Source: Bacteroidia bacterium
GTDB taxonomy: Bacteria > Bacteroidota > Bacteroidia > Cytophagales > Cyclobacteriaceae
Assembly (NCBI GenBank): GCA_012031955.1
Contig: JAAURZ010000123.1
Span: forward strand, 1 to 6,934
DNA: 6,934 nucleotides
Direction of reading: 5' to 3'
The position numbers and the translations under genes are program-made. Below, in pieces: positions 1 to 6,125 of the stretch (position 1 is the first letter of the stretch; every line of letters starts with the position of its first letter). The notes under the pieces were generated by a model. The model saw only the letters and a list, made by a program, of their open reading frames with translations, ran no database searches and was not told the DNA's origin.

Positions 1-1160
1 GCGCCATATTCACCCAGAGGTGCCGCCGGCGCGGGTGTGGTCGTGTACTTCACCCATCCTTCGGGCAATATGCGCTCGCCGTTCCACACACCGTCATTGA
101 GATACAGAAGTCCGAAGCGCGCCCAGTCGCGCGCCGACGCATAACCATACGACGAGCCCACGAATGTGCCCGACGCGTCCGGCTCTATGAACACGTCGCG
201 CATGCCTATCTTATTAAAGAGCCGTTCGTACGGAAACTTGTAGTAGGCCGAGTCGCCTACCGTTTGCCTGATGATCTTTGAAATGAGATTAGACGTGCCG
301 CTGGAATATTCGAACAATGTATTGGGTGGCGCCTCCAGCGGCTTGGCCGCAGCATAACCTCCCTTGTCGTCGCTGTGGGTGAACATATTGTGAAAATCGC
401 CGGGCGTGAAATACGACTCCGACCATGCCAGTCCGCTGCTGGCATGCAGCAGGTCGTTGAGCGTAATGTTTTTGCGATCGTCATTCCATTCAGCCACGAG
501 TGCGGGCGCATCTACATTTAGTTTGCCGTCTTTCACAAGCAAACCCACCAGCGCATTCATGATGCTCTTGGTCATAGACCAGCCCATCATCGGCGAATGG
601 CGGTCGAAACCCGCTGCATATTCTTCAGCGATGATGTGGCCTTTGTATAACACCACCACCGCGTGCGTGTTCAGCGCCGACTCGGGCGACGGTTCGGTGA
701 AGCCGTTGCGCACGGTGGTACGTATCGCCTCGTAGTTTACGCCTGCCGGTAGCGTATCTTTCACCAGGTCGCCGGAAGGCCACGGTATCGTATCGGCGTT
801 CACATGCGGCTTCACCGGCAACGCGATGGCTTGCGCGCGCAACTGTTCTTCCGAACGCTGTGCCAGCAGCGTGCAGCCCAGCCCTTTGCGATAGATCGCC
901 TTGCTTGTGCGCCAGAGGAAATGACCCGTGGCGGAAGAGTCTTCCGGATGCAGTTCAAAGCTGCCCCATGTTACCGGTACCAGCTTTAGCTCCTGTTGTT
1001 GTACACTTTCCACCGAACGCCCTGTGCCATACACGCAGGAGCATAACACCTTGGCACCCATGCCCGCAATGATGGGAGGAAAAGTGACCACGCCGTATGT
1101 GCCCGCCGTGAGGACGATGACCAACAACAAGATGCCGGTGTACTTGAGGAATTTTTTCAT
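1..1160 (-). CDS. Membrane-anchored serine hydrolase (beta-lactamase / PBP fold), C-terminus cut by the window edge
   Basis: Translating the minus strand from the ATG at 1160-1158 gives 386 uninterrupted codons running off the left edge. Residues 1-6 are basic and about 7-28 form one hydrophobic segment, so the protein is probably an envelope protein held by an N-terminal membrane anchor or uncleaved signal. The serine-hydrolase core shows the SxxK nucleophile motif as S195-M-T-K198 in a GWSMTKS context, then a Y-S-S-G-T-S-N motif at 285-291 in the position of the second (YxN/YxS-type) catalytic motif, and the DLLHASSGL stretch (about 236-244) typical of this superfamily. The third motif (KTG/HxG-like) would lie beyond the window. 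Family members include esterases, 6-aminohexanoate-dimer hydrolase-like enzymes and D-Ala-D-Ala peptidases; the substrate cannot be read from the sequence. It diverges from the molybdopterin oxidoreductase gene. No clear Shine-Dalgarno precedes the start, which is common in Bacteroidota. Confidence 0.88.
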   Translation of the reverse strand, partial: MKKFLKYTGILLLVIVLTAGTYGVVTFPPIIAGMGAKVLCSCVYGTGRSVESVQQQELKLVPVTWGSFELHPEDSSATGHFLWRTSKAIYRKGLGCTLLAQRSEEQLRAQAIALPVKPHVNADTIPWPSGDLVKDTLPAGVNYEAIRTTVRNGFTEPSPESALNTHAVVVLYKGHIIAEEYAAGFDRHSPMMGWSMTKSIMNALVGLLVKDGKLNVDAPALVAEWNDDRKNITLNDLLHASSGLAWSESYFTPGDFHNMFTHSDDKGGYAAAKPLEAPPNTLFEYSSGTSNLISKIIRQTVGDSAYYKFPYERLFNKIGMRDVFIEPDASGTFVGSSYGYASARDWARFGLLYLNDGVWNGERILPEGWVKYTTTPAPAAPLGEYG

Positions 1161-1245
1161 ACCAATGAAATCAGTAAGGGAAAGTAGATTGAATTGTATG
1201 AACAAAGCAATGAAAGTGTGAAATTTATCGCTTGCCCAGGCAGTC
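1161..1245. promoter_or_regulatory. Divergent intergenic spacer between serine hydrolase and YdeP-like gene
   Basis: These 85 bp must carry the 5' signals of both divergent genes. The stretch is clearly more AT-rich than the coding sequence on either side. I searched both strands for the Bacteroidota TTTG / TAnnTTTG pair and found only partial matches, such as TACTTTCC on the minus strand downstream of a TTTG, so no promoter is called. Neither start codon has a convincing Shine-Dalgarno. The role as a shared control region is inferred from the gene layout only. Confidence 0.4.
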
Positions 1246-3495
1246 ATGAAAAAGCTCCGTATCACCAAACCGAAGAAGCAGGCGGGCGGCATTCCTGCCG
1301 TTGTGCATGCGGCGGAGCACGTGTTTGAAGAAGCAGGCATCGTGCAGGGCACGAAGGCGATGCTGCACATCAACCAGTTCGACGGCTTTGATTGTCCGGG
1401 TTGTGCATGGCCCGACCCCGACCACCACCGGTCTGTGGTGGAGTTTTGTGAGAACGGCGCCAAGGCGGTGGCGGAAGAAGCCACCACGGCGCGCTGCGAC
1501 CGCGCCTTCTTCGCGCGGCATAGTATACAAACGATGCGCATGTGGGACGACTACACCATCGGCAAAAGCGGCCGCATCACGGAGCCGATGTTGTTGAAAG
1601 AAGGAAGCGACCATTACGAGCCCGTGTCGTGGGACGACGCATTCAAAATAATAAGTGACGAACTGAACGCGTTGCCGTCGCCCGACGAAGCGATCTTTTA
1701 TACATCAGGCCGCACCAGCAACGAAGCCGCATTTCTCTACCAGTTGTTTGTGCGCATGTACGGCACCAACAACCTGCCCGACTGCTCCAACATGTGCCAC
1801 GAGTCCAGCGGCGTGGCGCTTACGGAAACCGTGGGCATCGGCAAAGGCAGCGTTACCCTCGACGATTTCAACAAAGCCGAAGTCATCTTGATAATAGGGC
1901 AGAACCCCGGCACCAACCACCCGCGCATGCTTACCGCGTTGCAGCAAGCCAAGCGCAGGGGCGCCCGTATCGTCACCATCAACCCGTTGCCCGAAGCGGG
2001 GCTCATTGCGTTTCGCCATCCGCAGCACCCGCTCGACTTTGTGCGGCCTGCCACGCGCATCACCGATGTGTGGCTGCAGGTGAAAGTGAACGAAGATGTG
2101 GCGCTGCTCAAAGCAATGCTCAAACTATTGGTAGAAGCAGAACAGGAACACCCCGGTACCGTGTTCGACCACGACTTCATACAACAGCATACACAAGGCT
2201 ACGATACACTGCTCGCGGACCTTTCACGCCATAAAGTCGCCGACCTCATTCAGCAATCGGGCGTAGACCCCGACAAAGTGTCGGAGGCCGCCGACTTGCT
2301 CGCGCGCCACAAGCGCATTATCGCCTGCTGGGCCATGGGCCTCACGCAACACAAGAATGCCGTCGACAACATACGCGAAGTGGTGAACCTGCTGCTGCTC
2401 AAAGGCAGCATCGGCAAGCCCGGCGCAGGCACGTGCCCCGTGCGCGGCCACTCCAACGTGCAGGGCGACCGCACCATGGGCATATATGAACAGCCGTCGG
2501 CCGCGTTCCTCGACAAGCTCGAAAGCAACTTCGGCTTTACGCCGCCGCGCCAACATGGATATGATACCGTCAAGAGTATCGAAGCCATGGCGGCCGGCAA
2601 TGCAAAGGTGTTCATCGGCATGGGCGGCAACTTTCTCTCCGCCACACCCGACACATTCTTTACTGAAAACGCATTGCGTGCCTGTTCACTCACCGTGCAT
2701 GTTTCCACCAAACTCAACCGCAGCCATCTGGCGCATGGCAGTCGCGCCTTAATATTGCCGTGCCTTGGCCGCACCGAATGCGATATGCAACGCGACGGCG
2801 AACAGTTTGTAACGGTAGAAAACTCCACCGGCGTGGTGCACGCATCCAAAGGAGGGCAGGAGCCGGCATCGCCGCACCTGCTGAGCGAGCCGGCCATCGT
2901 GGCGGGCATGGCGAAAGCAACATTGAAGAATACGCTGTTGAACTGGGATGAGCTGGCGGCAGACTACGACCGCATACGCGAACTGATTGAAAAGACAATT
3001 CCGGGGTTTGAAAACTACAACCATCGTGTACGCAAACCCGGAGGATTCTATCTGCCCAACGGGGCGCGTACCAAGCATTTCAAAACTGATTCCGCGAAAG
3101 CGTTATTCACCATCAACCGGCTTGCCGACCACAAGCTCGGCAAACACGACTACCTGATGATGACCATACGCAGCCACGACCAATACAACACTACCATATA
3201 TGGACTACACGACCGCTACCGCGGCATACACAACGGCCGGCGCGTGGTGTTTATGAACAAGGCCGATATGAAACGAGCCAACCTGAAGAAGGGCGACGCG
3301 GTAGACCTGCGCAGCCTCTATGACGACGAGCCGCGGTGGGCGCGCGAGTTTGTTGTGGTGCCGTACAACATACCCGCGCACAATGTGGCCACCTACTTTC
3401 CCGAAGCGAACAGCCTGGTGCCGCGACAGCACGTAGCGCGCGGCAGCGGCACGCCCATCTCCAAGTCGGTGGTTGTACAAATTGTTAAACGCTGA
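1246..3495 (+). CDS. YdeP/FdhF-like molybdopterin oxidoreductase alpha subunit
   Basis: An intact 749-residue member of the MopB superfamily, close in length and layout to E. coli YdeP (about 760 residues; the family called oxidoreductase alpha (molybdopterin) subunit, TIGR01701). The family binds a bis-pterin-guanine-dinucleotide Mo (or W) cofactor; its physiological substrate is not settled. Visible landmarks: a GFDCPGCAWP segment with C50 and C53 and further cysteines at 68 and 84, which do not form the classical CxxCxxxC(n)C cluster site of formate dehydrogenases; NMCHESSG at 182-189, where C184-H185 aligns by eye with the Sec140-His141 pair of E. coli formate dehydrogenase H; a nucleotide-binding-like stretch IIGQNPGTNHPRM and then GARIVTINP; and a C-terminal molybdopterin-binding domain ending in a KSVVVQIVKR tail. 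There is no signal peptide or Tat motif, so it should be cytoplasmic. The ATG at 1246 is chosen because the KKLRITKPKKQAGG-like N-terminus is typical of the family. It may be co-transcribed with the following gene, five bases away. Confidence 0.9.
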   Translation: MKKLRITKPKKQAGGIPAVVHAAEHVFEEAGIVQGTKAMLHINQFDGFDCPGCAWPDPDHHRSVVEFCENGAKAVAEEATTARCDRAFFARHSIQTMRMWDDYTIGKSGRITEPMLLKEGSDHYEPVSWDDAFKIISDELNALPSPDEAIFYTSGRTSNEAAFLYQLFVRMYGTNNLPDCSNMCHESSGVALTETVGIGKGSVTLDDFNKAEVILIIGQNPGTNHPRMLTALQQAKRRGARIVTINPLPEAGLIAFRHPQHPLDFVRPATRITDVWLQVKVNEDVALLKAMLKLLVEAEQEHPGTVFDHDFIQQHTQGYDTLLADLSRHKVADLIQQSGVDPDKVSEAADLLARHKRIIACWAMGLTQHKNAVDNIREVVNLLLLKGSIGKPGAGTCPVRGHSNVQGDRTMGIYEQPSAAFLDKLESNFGFTPPRQHGYDTVKSIEAMAAGNAKVFIGMGGNFLSATPDTFFTENALRACSLTVHVSTKLNRSHLAHGSRALILPCLGRTECDMQRDGEQFVTVENSTGVVHASKGGQEPASPHLLSEPAIVAGMAKATLKNTLLNWDELAADYDRIRELIEKTIPGFENYNHRVRKPGGFYLPNGARTKHFKTDSAKALFTINRLADHKLGKHDYLMMTIRSHDQYNTTIYGLHDRYRGIHNGRRVVFMNKADMKRANLKKGDAVDLRSLYDDEPRWAREFVVVPYNIPAHNVATYFPEANSLVPRQHVARGSGTPISKSVVVQIVKR

Positions 3496-3500
3496 CCTGC

Positions 3501-4312
3501 GTGGCCAAGCGACCGACACGCGAGCAAGTAAAACTGCTGCTCGATCAAAAGGTGAAGCAATACAACCGCCCCGGCTTTATCGACAACGACCCGGTGTCTA
3601 TTCCACATCGCTACAGCAAGCCGCAAGACATCGAGATCGCGGCGCTCTTCGCGGCGGTGTTCGCGTGGGGGCAGCGCGTTACCATCATCGCAAGTGCAGC
3701 GAGCTGCTCGAGCGCATGGACCACGCGCCGCACGATTTCATGATCCATCATAACGAAACCGACTTGCGCCGCCTGCTCGATTTCAAGCACCGCACATTCA
3801 ACACCACCGACACACTTTACTTTATCCACTTCCTGCGTTGGTACTACCGCCAGCATCAAAGCCTGGAGGCGGCCTTCCTGGTGCCACCCGCTGCGGAAAC
3901 AGTCGAGACGGGTCTCATCCAGTTTCACGAACTGTTCTTCAGTCTGCCAGACGCGCCGGCGCGCACGCGCAAACATATTGCCACGCCGCAGCGCAAGTCT
4001 ACATGCAAGCGGCTGGCCATGTACCTGCGCTGGATGGTGCGACGCGACAAACAGGGTGTAGACTTCGGGCTGTGGCGCACCATCACGCCTGCCCAACTGG
4101 TGTGCCCGTGCGATTTGCATGTAGACCGTGTAGCAAGAAGTCTGAACTTGATCACACGCAAGCAAACAGACTGGCAAACAGTACTTGAGTTGACAGCAGC
4201 GCTTCGCGCATTCGACGCCGACGATCCGGTGAAGTACGACTTCGCTTTGTTCGGGCTGGGAATAGAAGAAGGTTGGTCAGCCGCCATGGCGAAGAAGCAC
4301 GCGTGGACGTGA
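3501..4312 (+). CDS. TIGR02757 (DUF2400) family protein, broken by a one-base frameshift near 3690
   Basis: Two frames join into one protein. 3501-3689 (63 codons, GTG start) gives a family-typical N-terminus with NRPGFIDNDPVSIPH (22-36), SKPQDIEIA (39-47) and FAAVFAWGQR (50-59). From 3692 to the TGA at 4310-4312 the next frame continues with KCSELLERMDHAPHDF and runs 206 codons. The join at 3690-3691 holds two bases where a codon is needed (for example GGC, GCC or AGC), so one base is missing. The restored protein is about 270 residues, near the usual family length of about 250. The function is unknown; the family is common in Bacteroidota. The C-terminal half has a pattern resembling HhH-GPD DNA glycosylases: CKRLAMYLRWMVR (K at about 170), then PCDLHVDRVAR (D at about 205) and DPVKYDFALFGLG. 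That resemblance is my inference. GTG at 3501 is chosen because no ATG lies upstream in frame, and it follows the previous stop by five bases. Confidence in the family is high; confidence in the function is low. Confidence 0.82.
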
Positions 4313-4534
4313 TGCAAGCGATTTCGGCGAGCGCGTAACAGCGCGGCGCTAAGGGCATGACAGGTACGTGACAAAAACCAGCTTCGGCGCTATGAAAAAG
4401 CGGATTCATAAAACAATTTAAATTGATTCTAAATTAAAAATCTACTGGTCTCGGGGAGTTGAAACCCAACAGCGGAGAGGGTGTGAACGATGTAAGAAAA
4501 TCGTGTTAAAAAGTGCGCCGCACATTCAAATTAA
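4313..4534. other. Intergenic stretch upstream of the act promoter, no gene seen
   Basis: No coding frame with family-like sequence was found on either strand between the end of the TIGR02757 gene and the act promoter. The first ~90 bp are GC-rich with short self-complementary bits (CGCG, AGCG/CGCT), but there is no stem followed by a T-run, so no terminator is called. From about 4400 the composition turns AT-rich. The stretch contains one 12-bp perfect palindrome at 4414-4425 and the first part of a 16-bp palindrome that reaches into the promoter. The segment 4441-4490 (GGAGTTGAAACCCAAC and flanks) is unexplained. Confidence 0.5.
4414..4425. repeat. 12-bp perfect palindrome CAATTTAAATTG
   Basis: The sequence reads identically on both strands. 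It matches the central 12 bp of the 16-bp palindrome at 4525-4540 at 10 of 12 positions, and the two differences are symmetric, so each copy keeps its dyad. The centres are 113 bp apart. It may be a second binding site for the same dimeric regulator, but AT-rich palindromes of this size also arise by chance. Confidence 0.45.
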
Positions 4535-4540
4535 TTTGAA
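4525..4540. promoter_or_regulatory. 16-bp perfect palindrome (TTCAAATTAATTTGAA) over the -33 box, candidate operator
   Basis: All eight base pairs of the dyad match. The right half contains the TTTG (4535-4538) that serves as the -33 element of the predicted act promoter. A dimeric regulator bound here would overlap the sigma-factor contact, which would fit repression. This is inferred from geometry only; the regulator is unknown and the site does not match FNR (TTGAT-N4-ATCAA) or CRP (TGTGA-N6-TCACA) consensus sequences. Confidence 0.4.
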
Positions 4541-4564
4541 AAATGAGTTCCCATAGTAGATTTG
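4535..4564 (+). promoter_or_regulatory. Bacteroidota-type promoter for the act (ACIII) operon
   Basis: TTTG at 4535-4538 and an exact TAnnTTTG match (TAGATTTG) at 4557-4564 are separated by 18 bp. This fits the -33/-7 consensus known for the primary sigma factor of Bacteroides and Flavobacterium. Transcription would start around 4570, leaving a leader of about 30 nt before the ATG at 4601. It is the only full match I found in the intergenic regions, and it sits directly ahead of the first ACIII gene. Confidence 0.65.
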
Positions 4565-4600
4565 TGCCACTTGTCGTAAAACGGACACCAAGAACCTAAC

Positions 4601-5833
4601 ATGATAAAGCTCTACCATCCCGCGGCCCGGTTCCTCTCTCTCATCTTACTTTTTGTATCCACCTCTTTACTTGCACAAGATATCCCGACCGATGCCGCGA
4701 ACATCAGCGCCGGGCAAGCCATCTTCGACGCCAACTGCAAAACCTGCCACCGTGTACACAGAAACTGATAGGGCCTGCACTGGCCAGCGTATACGATCGT
4801 GTACCATCAATAGACTGGATCAAATCTTTCGTTCGCAACTCGCAGGCTGTAATCGCCAGCGGCGACGACTACGCAAACAACCTCTACAACGAGTACAACA
4901 AAACACAGATGACAGCCTTCTCCTCATTAAAAGATGAGGACATCATGAATGTGCTGGCATACATCAAGAATCAGACAGACAATCCTCCGGTAGAAGCCAA
5001 GCCTACACCCACATCCGGTCAACCCGCAGGCGAGCAAGGCGTTCCTTCCGAGTATCTCAACATCATCCTCATCGGATGGTGGTTATTCTTATACTATTAG
5101 TAGTCATCCTCGGCTTTCTCATCTCGGCGGTGAAACGCTTCCTCGATCAGAAGGACCTTTCCGAAGAAGACAAAGAAGTGGTACACTCACCCATCACCGG
5201 CTCGTCGTTTGTACGCAGCCCGGGATTCATTTTCGCTGTCACCTTCATCGTGGCGGCGCTTGCATTCAAGGCCGTCATCAACGGACTGTTCGCCATCGGC
5301 GTGCAGCAAGGGTATGCGCCCAAGCAGCCCATCGCATTTTCACACAAGATACATGCCGGCCAGTACGAGATCGACTGTAAATATTGCCACACGGGCGTTA
5401 TCAAAGGCAAGAATGCCAACATCCCTTCTCCTAATATATGTATGAACTGTCACAACCAGATCAAGACGGGCACTACGACAGGAGAAGGAGAGATAGCCAA
5501 GCTGGTAAAGGCCTGGGAAGAGAACAAGCCCATCGAGTGGATTCGTATCCACAACCTTCCCGACCTCGCATACTTCAACCACTCACAGCACGTAGTGGTG
5601 GGCGGCATTGAATGCCAGACCTGCCATGGCCCTATCCAAGAGATGGACGTGGTGCGTCAGCACGCCCTGCTCACCATGGATGGTGCGTTGATTGCCACCG
5701 CAAAACGGATGTGAACTCGAAGGGCAACGACTATTACGACAAGCTGCTGGAGTTCCACGACAAGGGTGGCAAGAAAGGACCTATGAAAGTGGAAGACATC
5801 GGCGGCCTCGAGTGCGCCAAGTGCCACTATTAA
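4601..5833 (+). CDS. actA: ActA: multiheme cytochrome c subunit of alternative complex III, with three one-base frameshifts
   Basis: Reading 4601-4759, 4762-5073, 5076-5678 and 5681-5833 in successive frames, and restoring one base at each join (near 4760, 5074 and 5679), gives a 411-residue protein. Residues 1 to about 25 are a signal peptide (hydrophobic core, then LLAQD). A mono-heme cytochrome c domain follows, with CKTCH at 46-50 and KLIGPAL just after it, and ends near residue 130. A proline-rich linker leads to two membrane helices (about 154-177 and 209-230). The C-terminal pentaheme domain has CKYCH (260-264), CMNCH (281-285), CQTCH (339-343), CVDCH (363-367) and CAKCH (406-410), with Y411 as the last residue. 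FSHKIHAG (247-254) supplies likely distal His ligands. The topology puts both heme domains in the periplasm. The role is to pass electrons from the quinol-oxidising core to cytochrome c or an attached oxidase. As written, stops split the gene at 4766, 5098 and 5712. An alternative at the second join is two overlapping genes, with an ATG at 5076. Confidence 0.85.
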
Positions 5834-5995
5834 TATGTAGAGTGACTATACGCACAACTGCATCGATGCATATAAAAGTGAAATGTCCGACAGCAAAGCA
5901 GCGACAGCAATGTGGCTTGGCCATTCCATCTGACGATTAAGAATAATTATTAAGACATGAAATGAGCATAAAGAAGAACTACCTAGCAGAATGTT

Positions 5996-6023
5996 AATTG
6001 CGATGCCCTATTTAGGGGCAATT
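5996..6023. repeat. Hairpin 1 of the actA-actB spacer
   Basis: Outer arms AATTGC (5996-6001) and GCAATT (6018-6023) are complementary, and inside them CCCTA (6006-6010) faces TAGGG (6013-6017). A slightly different fold pairs TGCCC (6004-6008) with GGGCA (6016-6020). The arms are clear, but which fold forms cannot be decided by eye. Confidence 0.5.
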
Positions 6024-6052
6024 CTCATCCCGATAATTATCGGGAGCGAATT
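6020..6052. repeat. Hairpin 2: 18-bp perfect palindrome TCCCGATAATTATCGGGA with outer arms
   Basis: Positions 6028-6045 are perfectly self-complementary. They are flanked by AATTC (6020-6024) and GAATT (6048-6052), which extend the hairpin across a small asymmetric bulge. From memory, intergenic palindromes of the form CCCGATA-N2-TATCGGG are frequent in Bacteroidota genomes. No T-run follows on either strand, so it is not a classical intrinsic terminator. Confidence 0.65.
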
Positions 6053-6053
6053 C

Positions 6054-6096
6054 CATGCCTGCGTGCCAGAATGCCGCACTACGGCATGCAGGCATG
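6054..6096. repeat. Hairpin 3: nested inverted repeat ahead of actB
   Basis: Outer arms CATGCCTGC (6054-6062) and GCAGGCATG (6088-6096) are a perfect 9-bp match. Inside, ATGCCG (6071-6076) pairs with CGGCAT (6082-6087) around a CACTA loop. The inner stem joins the right outer arm directly, and an 8-nt bulge (6063-6070) sits on the left. The hairpin ends 29 bp before the actB ATG and is followed by an A-run on the plus strand, so it could act as an mRNA processing or stabilising structure; that role is inference. Confidence 0.6.
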
Positions 6097-6125
6097 TGTC
6101 CACAAAAAAAATTGATTGTTAACAT

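Larger units (their letters stand above)
5834..6125. other. Noncoding spacer between actA and actB, rich in inverted repeats
   Basis: The 292 bp contain no convincing gene. The longest plus-strand frame opening with ATG inside it is 24 codons (5866-5940), with no recognisable motif. The left half holds a 12-bp palindrome (TGCATCGATGCA, 5859-5870); the right half (5996-6096) is an almost continuous series of three hairpins. The last 25 bp before the actB start are AT-rich with a run of eight A (6103-6110 region), as often seen ahead of Bacteroidota start codons. No TAnnTTTG promoter and no hairpin followed by a T-run on the plus strand was found, so co-transcription of actA and actB is the default reading. 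Confidence 0.6.

Noticed and set aside
257..511. Open frame of 84 codons on the minus strand
   Set aside because: It lies inside the serine hydrolase gene on the same strand in another frame, and has no family-like sequence; the SxxK-bearing frame is the real one.
406..1221. Several plus-strand open frames (109, 61, 70 and 97 codons)
   Set aside because: They are antisense to the serine hydrolase gene and arise from GC-rich codon usage; none shows a recognisable domain.
1161..1245. TTTG / TAnnTTTG promoter for the divergent genes
   Set aside because: Only partial matches with poor spacing were found on either strand.
2250..2909. Minus-strand open frame of 219 codons
   Set aside because: It is antisense to the intact YdeP-like gene, which accounts for every codon; composition-driven shadow.
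3611..4374. Minus-strand open frames of 188 and 149 codons
   Set aside because: They are antisense to the TIGR02757 gene and lack family features, whereas the two plus-strand frames join into a recognisable protein.
4455..4480. GTTGAAACCC segment resembling the end of some CRISPR repeats
   Set aside because: It occurs once, with no repeated units or spacers around it.
4653..4937. Plus-strand open frame of 94 codons, rich in Arg, Thr and Gln
   Set aside because: It is the wrong frame of actA; the cytochrome domain reads through 4601-4759 and then 4762 onward.
5074..5100. Programmed frameshift site in actA
   Set aside because: There is no X XXY YYZ slippery heptamer with a following stem at the join, and four similar breaks nearby make a shared technical cause more likely.
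5866..5940. 24-codon frame in the actA-actB spacer, with two cysteines
   Set aside because: Too short, with no ribosome-binding signal, motif or heme site; not distinguishable from chance.
6028..6110. Intrinsic terminator after actA
   Set aside because: The hairpins are not followed by a T-run on the plus strand, and the A-run after 6096 is on the wrong side for a minus-strand terminator.
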